Positions 34,560-48,500 of a stretch of 64,000 nt of DNA are shown here, piece after piece. Position numbers and translations under genes: made by a program. The stretch is from the NCBI RefSeq assembly GCF_910596095.1, contig NC_056551.1:12541501-12605500 (forward strand). The letters are read 5' to 3'. Each line of letters opens with the position of its first letter. Positions within the stretch are counted from its first letter, which is position 1. This DNA comes from Thunnus maccoyii (taxonomy: Eukaryota > Chordata > Actinopteri > Scombriformes > Scombridae). Under the pieces are notes generated by a model. It searched no databases. It worked only from the letters and a program-made list of their open reading frames with translations, and was not told the DNA's origin.

Positions 34560-36074
34560 TTCACTTTCAGTTTATGACTTAACCTCATTAAAAAGGAGAA
34601 CCAGGACGACATAAACACATGTTCATGCAAGGACACAGTTTACACAGACTATTAGATGAATGTGCGCAATGTAACTGTAACCCAGTCTTTGAAAACAGGT
34701 CATGTATACAGTTTCATTTTTAAAAAAGGCTCAGTAATTTCCTGAAACAACTGGGCACTCTACTTTTATACAGAAGCAAATAGTGTTCAGGGAACAGATT
34801 TGGTGTGCTAGTGAGTAATTAAGGTAGCTGGGGCGTGTGTGGGGGCTTGACCCAAAATATGCTGAAGTGCACGTAGTCATCATAATGAAAGAACATGTCA
34901 CCCATGTGTTTTTAGTGGTTTTTGGACCATGATGGTCTATGACACAGAGGAATCAAGCTATATCAGGCTTTAAGTAAACAGATAATACTTCTTAGAATGA
35001 TCAATTTGTTGTTTGTTTCATGAGATTTGTTGTTAATAATGAAATATATATTATACCATCAGAATTATCCATATAATCAGCTTCCACCTGTCACCAAACA
35101 TAAGCATGGATAAAAAATAATTTTCTTTCTTTATGGAACATTTCGTGGCTTTTTCTTATGCATACATACATTTTAAGTGTGTACAATTTTAGCATTGACT
35201 GCCCCGAGGGAGGAAAACAAGAGAGCTGTATTTGTGTCATGTTGTGAACATTTCTGCTAACCACATAATCTCCTCATATCTCAACATAGATCCTTTACAA
35301 AGTAGACTGAACTATAAGGACAGAGCTGCTTTATGTAAATGATAAACAACTTTTTCCTGACGCTGCATTTTCTGTTTAGGCTTTGTAGATAAAATTTATA
35401 AGTGGGAATTGTAAGGTAAAAAAAACAAACTGAGGCTGGGTGTTATCTGACATTTTACATTAACTCACACCAGAGTGGAAAATGACTGACCTTTTGATAA
35501 ATATGGAACAATCCCATCACAGAGATCTTACAAAAACACTTCTAGGATAAATCCGCAGTTGCCTATCAAATCAGCCACAGGAAACAAATGTATATCTTCC
35601 TTTTCATGATGTTTCTCATGGTGTATTTACCACGGGAAATATCAAACTGACCTCTCTCAACCTCTCCTGTGTTCGGAGACCAGGAAAATAAGAATTCACA
35701 AATTTTTTAGTCATTACAATTTGTGACTTGATTGTCAGTGCTGGGACTTATGCCCATATTCGTTTGTTTTGGCTCAAACTGAGGAGCTGTTCTCAAACTT
35801 TGAGTACACACACTCACCAAAACACACGTGAGGGACACAGCGTTCCCTCACCATTGGAGTCACTAACTAAAGAACAAATAATGAGATCAGAACCTGCTGA
35901 ACTTAACAAATCAAACTGATTTAAATACATTCATACTTAAAAACAAACATTACATGAAGCATTTATGTCTGTCCATCTTACCTTCTGCAGGGAGAAATCT
36001 CTCTGTGGCTTCACGTCTGCGTGCACCATCATCGAGCACATCACCATGACAACAGCGGCCACTGTGGTCCTCAT
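32584..36074 (-). CDS. ptgds: Lipocalin-type prostaglandin D synthase-like protein, lacking the catalytic cysteine
   Basis: Exons (minus order): 35982-36074, 34303-34442, 34027-34103, 33068-33178, 32842-32943, 32693-32724, 32584-32592; 187 aa plus stop, with all phases consistent. Residues 1-19 are a signal peptide ending VHADV. The lipocalin motif AGKWYRVGLA is at 33-42, the second motif is 'VVETNYTEFAL', and the third-motif Arg is in GRTQR. Cys82 and Cys177 are placed for the usual lipocalin disulfide. The position of the mammalian L-PGDS catalytic cysteine (SMC) is SMG here, Gly60, so prostaglandin isomerase activity is not expected. It is more likely a secreted carrier of small lipophilic molecules. 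It could alternatively be classed with other fish lipocalins; the symbol is tentative. Confidence 0.82.
34522..34553. repeat. (AT)n microsatellite in an intron
   Basis: A pure AT run lies in the first intron of the L-PGDS-like gene. Confidence 0.9.
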
Positions 36075-36089
36075 GGCTGCGAGGAGAAA

Positions 36090-39000
36090 CGAAGAGGCGA
36101 GATGGACGGGCTGAAAGGTTGAGAGAGGGTATCTGACTTGAGCCTAAAATGAACTGAAAGCGTTCGTCAGACAGACAGACAGGTACAGAGTGGCAAAGCC
36201 TGTGGCAGTGTTTGTTTTTCTCCTGATCCACCCACCTAGTTGTTAGCCAATCATTGCTGAGGATCAGGGAACAGTGGCTAAGTGTTAGAGATGTGCGGTT
36301 CCAAAATAAGCTGAATGTACAGGAATATGTCATGCATGTGGTTTATTATCAGATGAGATTCATGTGATTTTCCTCATGAGTTCAAACACACTGGTTTCAC
36401 AAGATCTTACAGCACACTGAGACACACGCCACAAAAAAGAAACCTGATGAGGTCAGTAACTTCTGTCTACCATTACCATTACAGTATCATTTATAACAGA
36501 TGAAGACATCTGAGGACACAACAGTGGCCTTCAGTATCATGATCTTATGGGGCCAAACTGCCTTCAGTGCTGGGTTTTAACTGAAGTTTCATAGTTGCAT
36601 ATAAAACAAGTTCACACAACTACAGTATGACATACTGTCATAATTATGACTCATATCATGACTTGAGAAATTAGTCATTAGTAAATGAAGAGACTAATTT
36701 TGAAACTAATTTTTATGTTCTGCTTTCACTTTCCTCTGTTTCAGTATTTCTGTCTTTATAAGAATAAGAATCATTTTCTTATACTGAACTGAAAGTAATT
36801 TCTTCCCATCTGAGACATCATACTTTTAGGTTCTGCTTTTCTGTCACAAAAAGGACAATAATGTAAAGATAAATTGCTCAAAATGGCATTTATTGACAAG
36901 TTCACAGATTAAGTAAAACTGATCAATAAAAGGTTAATAATGTAGAAGCTTTTAAGATCTAGTTTGTATTTCTGAGTAGTAGCTTGACTTTGGTAAAATT
37001 AGGGCCGAGGCTGTAATAGGTGTTGTGGGCCGTGTAAATGTTAAAAATAGGCCAAAAGCGAATGAATATACAGAACATACGATCTGTGTTGAAAGGGGTG
37101 TGTTTCCATCACACAAGAACAAGAACTCACTGTTAAGCTTTTCAGAGGTGTAGATATTTGGATGGAGCAGGAAATGATGTTGTAAAAACAGAGATTAGAG
37201 TACAAGTTCTTTGAAAATCCTCTGAAGAAGGTTTGTAGGGACCGAAGATATACTGGATGTACACACCTTTTATCCTAACCTGATACAGTAGTTGATAAAA
37301 ATATATGCATGCTAAAACTAGTTTAGATCCTGCTGTATGTAAATTAGAAAGAATAGTTTTTTTTGGATCGCCTAAAAGGTCCTTTCATACTTTCCAGTCA
37401 TGATAGTTAAATCATAAGAGAGTATGAATCAAATTAAATAGTTAATCATTTATTTTAAGCAAAACAAAGACATTTTGATACATCTTAAATTTTACCTGGA
37501 AGTTCTCTTACAGGAAGCCTGATGTAACCTGAAGTGAACTGCTTAACCCAATGTTTGGAACATAATGATAAAACACAGTGTTTTTTCGGGTAAATGGCCT
37601 GCTGCTAGTGTTGAAACAGTCCAGATATTGCTAATGTCAGTTCCTGGCTCAGGCCTGAGCTCAATCATAAGAGAGTAGTTCAACAAACAGAGCCAGAGTG
37701 AACAATTTAAATAGTTTTTATTAATAATGATTTTCCATTTGCAGCACTGCTTTTTATCTCATTTTCTTGAAATGCATGATGTATACAGCTAGCCTTCGGT
37801 GGACAAGAGGACATCAGTGTGTGTGTGTGTGTGCGCGTCTCACACACACACACATCACACCTCACAGACCTCCTCCTACACACTCTGCACAAGCTGAGAG
37901 CTGCCGCTTGTGCAACGACACAATAGAATAAAATAATGATAAAAAAAAAAACTTTCACACAGATAGGCATACGTGTACAAACTTGTTGCCTTCTCTAGCA
38001 CTGCTTGATGTTCCTGAGGATCACGGCAGGGGAAAAAAAAAAGACAAACAAAAAGTGCAAAAAGCAGAAATATTGATCAGAGGCATGAGGGACAGCGAGA
38101 CCAGAGAGACATAAATTTGATAAAACACAAGTGTTCAGTTTGTTTGTGATCTACAGCGTGGCCTGCCTGGTGTGCAGTGACACTCACATGATCACAAACT
38201 TCACTGTGACCTTAGAGGTGCTTTACAATCAGACACTCTGGTTATATGTTTGCAAGTGTCAAGATGAGCTGGGTGACAGTTTGATGCCTCTGAGACTTTC
38301 TCACAAATTTGTTCACTTTGGAACTTTTTAATTTTTGGCTCAAGAAAGACATAAGCCGAATAAACTTATAGTCAAAATCAATCACCACAGACTGACTACA
38401 TTTAAAATGCGGGTGTATTAGGGGCTGGCATTAAATCAGTTTAATCTGTCAAATAATAATATTATACATACAATACATGTGTAGAGGACCTGGGAAATCA
38501 GTCTCTTACACCTTAAATCAAAAAAGGTGAAAGGATCAGGAGTTTTTAACTGATTATAATACCCACAGGTCAGTTGGAACATTTAAATCTGTTTTATAGA
38601 TCGGTTTACAAATGTTGCATGTAGTCCACACTTCAAAATATAGTGTGTAATATTGCGTTTTCAGCATTAAATGTCCATTTACAGTAGTTCAACTTGCAGT
38701 CATCAGGCCCTTTCATTTATCATCCAAAGACTGCATGATAAAATAGCATGGAAACTTGTGTGAGTCTCCTTGTCTGAAAAGGTTTTAAGTATTGATGAGG
38801 AAGCAGCTCCCCCCTCTGGTCAAACAGGTGACCCAACACACCCTGTCCCACAGCCCCGTCACTCTCTGCAGGCCTTCAGCTGTTTCAGGTTTTGCACATT
38901 CACTTATCTGGTTTGCCATCTGCTTTTTTAAAAACAGTATTTATCAGCTGGGAAATGGAAAATTGGCTCCCAGTCAGTTTCATTCATAAAAGATCCCCAG

Positions 39001-39280
39001 CTGGATAATAGTGCCTTTTATGAAGGTACAGTTTGACTCTGATGGCTGCTTTAGATTGTCTTCCACTCACACATGAATCCCCCTTTTATACCAAAAATCA
39101 CAAAGCTATGATTTCACGCAAAGGAAAAAAAAAAAAAAAAGCAAAAGCAAACACAAACAGCAGTGAAACAATCAAAGTATAATTAACAGTTCTTCAAAAA
39201 GAATAATTTAAGCTCATTTAAAATTAAAAAAGTGAAAATGGAAACATCTTATTCAGAGTGCTCTGCTGTGGGGCTGTTTA
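36090..39280. other. Intergenic, no gene recognised
   Basis: The stretch is AT-leaning with a short (TG)n/(CA)n patch near 37815-37855. No exon-like or family-similar frame was found on either strand. Confidence 0.4.
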
Positions 39281-39285
39281 GTCAC

Positions 39286-39299
39286 GCGCCCCCTGGTGG
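39286..39299 (-). promoter_or_regulatory. Strong CTCF-type core motif
   Basis: GCGCCCCCTGGTGG on the plus strand reads CCACCAGGGGGCGC on the minus strand, the classical vertebrate CTCF core. It stands alone in AT-rich sequence between the lipocalin cluster and slc27a4, where an insulator would be plausible. Binding is inferred from sequence only. Confidence 0.5.
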
Positions 39300-39532
39300 T
39301 CAGGGTTGACAAGTGCAACCCTCAGTCAGAAGCATCATAACAGCCAGAAATGTTCCCTTGAATACGTAAATCACACTTTACAACATCATCATTGGTCACT
39401 CGTTTGCTTTTCAGACATTCATGAGAACATATCACACTCATCATTAAAGAATAAATACAAGTGACAGAGACAGACTCTTTTAACTAAGACCACAGAGGAG
39501 GCAGGGATGAATCTCACTTTCTGTCAAACAGC

Positions 39533-39538
39533 TTTATT
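39533..39538 (-). terminator. slc27a4: Possible distal poly(A) signal of slc27a4
   Basis: AATAAA on the minus strand sits in a typical 3'-end context ('cccaataaagctgtttgac'). It is the clearest such signal below the slc27a4 stop, but it implies a 3 kb 3' UTR. Another transcript could own it. Confidence 0.4.
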
Positions 39539-40768
39539 GGGTATTTTTGTAAAAGTCCCAAAATATGGAAATGATAGATGACAGCAAACTGCAGCTGTCA
39601 AGGTCAACTTTGTCAGTCAGTGCAAGAAGAAAGCTGTTTAAACTGAAGTGAGATTCAGTCTGCAGAAAGCAAAGCAGCCTAGGCATCGCCACAATTACTG
39701 TTAGGAGTAATAAATCCTCTACATTACAGCCAGTGCTCAGACAACTGGCTGTACTGTAGGCGGACTGAGATGTGGTCATCTGTAAAAGATACTGTAAGAA
39801 AAAGTCATGGGGTAATGGCAGACTATACACGACACACACATGAGCAAAGAATATCTGAAAACATTTTTTTGAGTGTGTAGTTGGAGCTTTATGTCACTAG
39901 ACCTCCTGAACAATCTCAAAAAAGTGGGCAAAACCCCTCCAATATACTTAATTGAACACATAACGAACGCCAATCAGGAAATCATTTGAAATGTACTCAA
40001 CTGCTGTCTTTTTTTAACCATTGTCTGAATCAACGTGAGCTCAGCGAGATGAAGCAGATGCGCCAGAGGACGCGGCTCAGTATCTGACAGAGAGAGCGAG
40101 GATCAAACAGAAGGTGCCTGCTTCAGAAAAGATTGAGGGCCACGGCCAGAAAGAGAGAATAAAGAGTCAAACAGGGAGGAGATGATTTAGTGGAAAGGAA
40201 CGGGGCGGTTGGCAGAGAGACGATAAAGGCTTAAAGTAAAGGTGCTGAGCAGATGGAAACTTAGGCGAACATTTCTATAAGACAACCCAAGAAACACACA
40301 CGTTACGAATAAGACGGCTAGACGACAAATTAAGCTTACAGTCAGGACTACGTAGAGTGGAAGAGACTCAAAAGGAAAGGGAGTAAGGAGGATAGAGTCC
40401 TGGAAAACGCAATCACAGTAGCCTCGGAAATTTTGGTCTTCCTGCAGCTCCCGAGATTTAGGCTTAGCTTCGTGAGGCTACAATGACAGGGAACTCAAGA
40501 GACAGACAAAAGAGCTAATGGAAGATAGAAGCTGAATGAAGAGAGTGAAGGTGGAGGACATGCTGTATGAGATACTACTGTATGTTTGGGCCAGGGCCTG
40601 TGAATCTGGGAGGTGAACTCACAGTAAGGCACAGTGCTCTGCTTGTGGTTGATGATGCTCATTCATGCTGCTACAACCTCTGATGACAGATACTGTACTG
40701 CAAAAACAGACATAACATCGATGACACATGTCACATTTTCTCTTCTTCTACTGCTCTATTTCGACATA

Positions 40769-40789
40769 CCCCCCCCCCCCCCCCCCCCC
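40769..40789. repeat. Poly-C homopolymer, about 21 bases
   Basis: A run of C is followed by accca/cccc units. It is unusually long for a pure C tract. Confidence 0.9.
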
Positions 40790-42230
40790 ACCCACCCCAA
40801 GTTCCAGTTTCCCTACTCCAACCATTTAAATCTTTGGATCTTTCGGCTCTCTTGAACGCGGCGGAACATCCCTCTTTAGCACCAGAAAACACAAAGTCCT
40901 CGCTCAATCAGGTGATCTGGTGCTTCTTTTGCTTCAGTCGAGTCCTCTTCATATGTTTCAGAATAATACACACACACACATACCCTATTATAGGTGAAGT
41001 CTACCTTTTAGGACAAAACCTGCACAATACAGCCACACAACCAAGCTGCACATTAGCTCGGTGTTTATGGAAATAGCCCCATGTATTTAGCCCAGGGTTG
41101 AATCAGTCAGATCACATTACTTTGTGTTCTAGCAGCTGATATAAAATGCATGCTGCAACTTCATTTTTGAGGACTCTAAGAGCTGTGATAGCACAGATTT
41201 GGATACACATAAAGCAGAAAAAAAAACTGATACATTTGCACTATAACAAAAAAAAAAAAGAAAGCTTACAACAATGACATAAATAACTAAGACTTCTCTT
41301 AAATATGTAAACAAGCACTACAACTTAAATATATTTGGTGTGATGCAGACATATTTAAATACAAAGCTTTGTTTTATATCAGCTCTCGTGTGGTGTGGCT
41401 GATTATTGCACTGCAAACGCTGGAGCCCTATTGCACTTAAAGTACATCTTCAACCACTGGTCTAATTTAACTTTTACATGTCAAAGGCTTTCCAAAATCC
41501 CTCACATCCTTACATTGTTCCCTTAAAAAAAAAAAAAAAACACACAAACAAACAAAAAGAAAAAAAAACTTGGTGACCTTTCCTCATTTTCATCTCAAGC
41601 CCTTTGTGGCAAAGAGCCAGAGGAGTGGAAATGAAGACTAGGAGACCAGAGAGGTCAAGTAGACCTTGGGTAGAGAAAAGATGTAGCTGTCACATATATT
41701 TGTCGCTGCTGGCTAATTGTGCAGGTGAAGTCGAACAGTAGAGACTCCAGGCTCTTTGCAAAACAAATGAACAGAGAGACAGTTTAGGTCCTCATAGGTC
41801 CCTCAAATGTCCCACACACTGATCCATGTTCCTCTTAAGCATCCATCAAGTTTATGGTCATCCATAGTTTCATGTTTTTGCATTCTGGATGCCAGGCAGC
41901 CTGCATTCCTCATCCCTCCCAGTGGTGGTGCACCCCCTTCCCCACCCCTCCAGCAAAACATCTGGTTTGATGGACCAGTACGGACAGGCGGGGCTGTTTG
42001 ACAGCTGTGTGTGCAGGGGGTTATGCGGCCATGACGAGTGGTTTCAAGTTATCAAACAGACCTGGTTACTGGGTTTGTGCCTCTCTCTGTGTTTGCTGAG
42101 GTAGCGAGAGGAGTTGCCGGGGAGATTTCGGGAGGGATGGATGGAGTGGTGCGGTGTGTGTATGTTTGTGGCGTGCATAAGTCTGGTTTTAGGGATCAAA
42201 GAGCAAAGTGGTTTTGGGAATACAATGTGT

Positions 42231-42265
<35 letters not shown>

Positions 42266-42414
42266 AATGTGTTGGCATTTGAGTCAGGGTGCACGGAGTG
42301 TGTATGGCTATTACTTTTTATGTATTTATTTGTGTATATGGGGACAGGGTCCTGCAGTCTGCTATCCTGGTCGCACAATATTGTCTTCTTTTCTGTATCT
42401 GTATGTGTGTGCGC

Positions 42415-42415
<1 letters not shown>

Positions 42416-42477
<62 letters not shown>
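42416..42477. repeat. (TG)n microsatellite, about 60 bases
   Basis: A pure TG run lies about 50 bases below the slc27a4 stop codon, so on the transcript it is a CA-repeat at the start of the 3' UTR. Confidence 0.95.
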
Positions 42478-42479
<2 letters not shown>

Positions 42480-42525
42480 TGAGTGTCTGCATGTACGTGT
42501 GTAGATGTAGTGGTCAGCCTGGTCA

Positions 42526-45500
42526 TCACAATTTGTGTTTCCCTGACAGTATGGAGCGGTAAAGCTCCTCGTCCACCGGCACGTAACGTGCTCTGCTGGA
42601 ATCCAGGAAGTACAGTCTGTCTGACACCACGGTGGGGTCAAAGCCGTCCCGACGCAAGTCCGTCTTCTGAAATTTGAACGTTCCTGAGATGGGGAGACAC
42701 AAAGAATACAGTAACACTAAGCAGTTTCAAAATTACTGCACTGCACAGGTCAAATCCTGTGAAAAGTCCAAAAACAAACAATGAACTGATTCTACTAACA
42801 AGTCTGCGTATAAAGCTTAATACAGCTTATTCCTTAATGTTCCACAGACCTCCATTGTTGTCCTGCAACAACTAATACAGTTTTTCTCAATTGCTTAAGC
42901 ACAACATTTCTCAAAACACTAAGAACAAACACCACACCATTTCTTACTGAACAGAACATCACTTAATTTTTCTTACAAAACATTTCACTCGTGTCAACAG
43001 GAAGTTAATTAACTATTGCATCACTGCCAACAAAACTGTGCCAGTATGACTGAGGACATTCAAATTGTGTTTCTTTATGCAATTTCTTATTCTTATCTTA
43101 GGACAAAATCATCAGATTTTTGCCTTTTCAATACACACTTAAGAAGACTTTCTGGCACGGTTTAACCCTCCCTACATGTCTTTACTGTGACTGTGACGTC
43201 CTCACAGGCAGCATGTAGCCTCTGCACGTCTTTCCTTCTGTCTATTGTCCCTCTCTGATGTCTGCTTGGTCCATGTTCAGTATAACTGTGGTACAGCAAA
43301 CTCAGTTTTGCCCCATGTGATGTAAACGTGTTTGAGAAATGATGATAGGAGTTGCCCCTTTAAAGATTTGACAATATGTGAAGTTTGACTATTTCACACA
43401 GTGTTGTGAAATAACATTTCCATTCAACAATTGCGCCAAAGCAACTGAGAAAAACTGTAAATAACACATTAGTAAGCACACAACTGCACTGGGCAACATG
43501 TTCCTTCATTACCATGAACACATGCAGTACAGTTTATTTTGTGTCAATCCCACAAACCCCGTCCTGCTGCAGTAAATAATCACTAGCGCACCAGATCCAT
43601 GACTGTAATATGGCTTAGAAATAAATTTACACATTTGTACATTGACTTCACTGGTATGGATCTGTCTTGAATAATTTGATACAGATTTTCAAAATATTGG
43701 ATGATATAATTTTCTCCTATCTGTCTTGTGAAAACTAAAATTAAAAATCAGAAAAATAAAATGAGGGCACACCAGAAAGTAACTATGATAGTTCACGATT
43801 TAACTCCAATTGTAATTTTTGTCATATTGCACAGACATAAAAATGAAGTTCATCTTAACTTCTAAAAATCTCAGTTGTTGGTTGAATGTTTTACACAAAC
43901 AGCAGTGAAAAGAGCGCTTTACCTGTCTTGTTGACCTCCTGAAGGAAACGGAGGAAGACAGGTTTGGCGTACGGAGGGAGGGCCTTGTCCATGTCCTTCA
44001 CAAACTTCTCCAGGTCAGTGGAGTGAGACGGATCAGCGATGGCTGCCATTCCGGCTTTTCCCTCTGCTCCTGCACATGCGGAAACACATATATGTTTAAG
44101 TTTATGGTCAGACAGATGTGTGTGTTTATGCAAAGAGTATCTCATTTGTACACTTCCCCTTCGTACAAGAGATCCAGCTTCACAAATGAGAGTTGTCTGG
44201 CAGTATTCATTTACTTCTACATCTAACAGCAACAGGGAATAGGCATCTGTGATTCGTCTTTCATGTCATTCAGACTGCAGAGCCTCAACAACAGCTCAGC
44301 TTTATGAGTGATGACGTTTCATAATAGTATAATTAATTTCCTATCACATTAAGTTAACCCTAAGTCAACATACATCAGCAGTAATAACTTTAACCTAACA
44401 GCTTTTTCACAGTGTGGCTCTTGTCAAAATTTGTTTAGAGTTCATCTCTCTATACAATGCTGTAAGTCCAGAGGGCACGAAAAACCTGCCAACACCTCTC
44501 TGCCAGTGTCTGCAAAACTAAATACTGTAAACTTCAGCTGTCGCATTAGATCATTCACATGTTACATACTGTATGTCTACCTTGTTTTTCTTTCATTTGA
44601 GACACAGTACAAAGTATCTTAAAATTACATTTTTGAATGCATTTTAGCATCCATCGTACTGGAGTGTTTTGCCTACATTTTAAAGCATAACTGTGAACAA
44701 AAAAAAGCATGTGGCTACAGGTGAAGAGGTAGAAAAGGAAACAAGCCCAAGATCTAGAGTGAACAGGAGGAATCTGTGGTCCAGATGTACTTTTTGAAGT
44801 TGTAGTCAATTTTTTTTGTTTCCATTGTTACGTAATGTTGTCCCAAGAGGCTGAGGAAGTGAAGTACAGAAGACCCAACTGAGAAATGACTACACATAGA
44901 ATAATAAAGGAACTAATAGAAGCCCAAATTAAGCAAAGCTTGCATAGCTCCAAACCAAAATAATACTATAATAATAATAATATTAATAATTCAAGAAACG
45001 CCTGAAAGCTCTTTGAACCACCTTGAGCCACTTAACTTTTAGCACTTTGTTGATTGTTGCACCTCTTTCTTGTTGTTTATGGAATTTCTTATGCAATTGT
45101 CTAATTCCAGTTGTTTCTTACTTTAATAATTATATATATATATATATCTATAAAAAAGACAACAAAAAAAAACGCTCTTTGTGTAACATTTTCTCATTGT
45201 ACTTGCACCTGTCAGCTATTTGAGTATTTGTACCACAGCTCTGTCTGAGTCACTGTCCTCTAGAGATTGATTGTCTTGCCTCGTTTGTAAGTCGCTTCGG
45301 ATAAAAGCGTCTGTCAAATGACATAATTTAAATTTAAATGTAATACTTTTTTGGGCACAAATTGAGGAATGTCCCTTTAATCTCAAATGAGGGCACATAT
45401 TCGAGCAGGTATGTTAAAAGATTTTACCTGGTACTTCTACTCCATATACAACTACATCTTTCATGTCAAGCAGCCTGCTGAGAGTCCCCTCCACCTCAGT

Positions 45501-48500
45501 GGTTGAGACGTTCTCTCCTTTCCAGCGGAAAGTGTCACCTGTCCGGTCCTTGAAGTACATGTGGCCGCATTCATCCATGACCAACACATCACCTGGTGAG
45601 AGCAGGGGGATTAAAGATCAGTTGGCATGGAACAAGATGAATATGTCAATATATATATATGTGTGTGTGTGTGTGTGAGACTGACCAGAGAGATAGGCAC
45701 TGTCTCCCTTCTTAAAGACACTTTGGGCAATCTTCTTGTTGGTCGCTGTTTGGTTGACATAGCCGTCAAACCTCCGAAGAGGGTCATTCTGAATGATCCT
45801 GCCGACTAGCTGGCCAGGCTCGCCTAGAGAGAACGAGAGAGAGAAAGAGTGAGAGAATGTATTTGTGTGAGAACAGAGGGATTTGTGCGGCATTCATATG
45901 AAATCAAATGGCCATTTTCACAACACAAAGTGGATTGTTTGTGCTCCATCACGGGTTTCAGAGAGGAGTGTCTGTGCAGGTCTACATTGCATCGCATAAG
46001 CCCCTTTCACACGTGCACTGCAACCCTGAAATTTTCCGGACTATACCTGGAGGAGCTGTATGTGTGAACGCAAATGTCCGAATCAGTCAGACTGGACGTT
46101 AAACAGACTTTACCCTGCCAGCTCCCCGGTACAAAATCCGTGTAATGTCCGATCGAGCCCATGTGTGAATACAGCAGTGAATTCTCCGGAGAATGCACGG
46201 AAAGCGAGTAGACTGCAATTGCTCGCTGCAGTAAGTGCAACAAAATCCCGCAGTAAGGGAGACGGTGTTAGCAATTTATCAAACAACCGTTGAACAAGCA
46301 GAACATAAACTTAAATACAACGTCTTTGGCTTCTAGCGATCAATCAATTTCAGCAATTTCTGGTCAAAAGCTTAAAAACACTGAATTACAACCTCAGCGT
46401 ACTTTTTTGCATCAGGTCCTGCCTCTTTCACCCCTTGCCTAAACCAAACAGAGTATTTCCAGTAGGTGAGAAGGCGTCTGACACACATGTCTGTAGTTCA
46501 TGTGTGAAAACGGCTATATATTCTGAACTCAATGCTACGCTATAATTTTGATTAATTGCAGGCTCTCTAGCTCTCTGATTAGTTTATCAATGGAAGCCCA
46601 GGTGTGAGCCTATTAAGCTACGAGTTGAGTGTTCAGCCAGTGAAATCTGATGTTAAAAACTTCCAGAAAAAAAAAAACAACAACTGCAAAACGCTGATAG
46701 TGGTGCTCTCTAATAAATGTAAACGTATACAGTAAACCTACCAGGTTTACAGGGAATGCAGACGCCATCAGGTCCTCTAATGAGCTCCATGGTCTCTTCA
46801 TCGACCCTCACCAGTCTGATGGGGTAGATGAAGGGTAGAATCTGACTGTTGAAGCCACACGCTCCAACCTGGAGGATGGACAAGAAAATATCAACATCCA
46901 CAAAGCTTTTAGTGTGGCGAGGAAAGTGAAAGGCAGACAATTTCCAGCCAGAGTAAATAACAGCAAAAACAACTCCTGTGCCAAATGTTCCATTCTAGTG
47001 ATTCATCATGTTTGTTTCCATTTGATCATCAGGCTCTGTCCAAATGTATGGCGAGTGGGAGTGCAGTGTGTTGTGTTATATCGATGAGAGGCTACCAAAA
47101 CTGAGAAAATAACGCATTTTTAGAACAAAAGAGCACTTTACATGAAGAGGATTTTGGAGCTCTATCACTCATTTTTCAATCACCATTTTGTTGCAGGACG
47201 CATTCCCACCTTGTTATCGAAGTTGCCCAGGCTGCAGTTGCACTCTGTGGCTCCGTAGAACTCTGCGATCTGTGGGATATTGAAGCGGTTCATGAACTCC
47301 TCCCATATGGACTGACGCAGGCCGTTGCCCAGTGCCATGCGCACCCGATGCTGCTTCTCCATGTCCCGAATTGGCTGGTTCAGCAAGTACCGGCAGATCT
47401 CACCAATGTATTGCACAATCTAAAGGGGGAAGGAGGAAGATGGTGGTGAGAGATTAGGTAAAGTTTAGTTATGAGACAGGTCTAGGCTAATTACCGATTT
47501 AATACAAAGCTTGCAATAATGAAGGGATTTAAAGAGCTTAACTGGGGAATAACATCAAATCTTGAGATTATTTTTTATGAAAGTGACAGGAAAGATGTCT
47601 TTTCAGCAACACGGTGAGATTGCGGTGTGCTGGACTGCCCATTGAATCTGTGGAGGAGACTTGTTATCTAAATCATGCTTACCGTGCAGTTGTATTTGAC
47701 ACAGTCGTCCCAGAAACGAGAGGCGGAGAACTTCTTTCTGATGACTACAGTCATGCCGTGTATTATACACTGGCCCACTCCCACAATGTTACCTGTGGAC
47801 AAACAAATATGAATTATCAGAACCAAGACATAAAGCAACAGATGTGCAACTTCTTCTTTCATTAAAATAATGAATAGCACATAAACATTATTAGTCTTTG
47901 TTTGTCTGTGACATTATTTGTACATGACATTCTGCCTAATTGACAGAAAAAAACAGAGGATGAACATTGACACCCTTTTTCTTTTTTATTGTAGATTTTC
48001 AACATTCACCATCTCATGCTAAATAAAGTAAAAATCACATTATTAGAAATATCAGGAATTATACTGAATGAAGGAAAAAGAGCAAATGTCCTTGCTGACA
48101 CGAGGACAAGTTGCATACATTGTAACTTTGAATCTGAACTCTTAACACACACAGAGTAACAGATTTACCTGCTGAGTGGTAGAGCGGAAGGCAATCATAC
48201 AACACGTCATCTGATGTCATCCTGAAGCCATAATACACCAAAGCTGCCATGCGGTAGTATCTGAAAACCAGAGTGGGATATAAAAAAAATAAAAATGTCA
48301 TGCACTTCTCTCTCATCCTCTTCTAACAGTATTTGTACAACACAAAAGCTAAATGGATCAACAAAAAGAGCAGCTGCAGTTCCTGTGTGTGAGGTAGTTA
48401 GCTACATGGCTCCTTCCTACCTGCTGTGCACAACGATAGCAGCTTTAGGCATCCCAGTGGTTCCTGACGTGTAGATGTAGAACAGGCGATCTGAAACAGA

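Larger units (their letters stand above)
39540..42525 (-). other. Candidate slc27a4 3' UTR / intergenic stretch
   Basis: No coding exon is visible. The segment holds a poly-C run at about 40769-40789, A runs near 41219-41260 and 41527-41541, and (TG)n tracts at about 42236-42261 and 42416-42477. A minor AATAAA-like motif on the minus strand lies near 42322, so a much shorter 3' UTR is also possible. Confidence 0.4.

Noticed and set aside
42196-42641. Thr/His and Val/Cys repeat frames near the slc27a4 stop
   Set aside because: They are microsatellite translations overlapping the true last exon on the minus strand.
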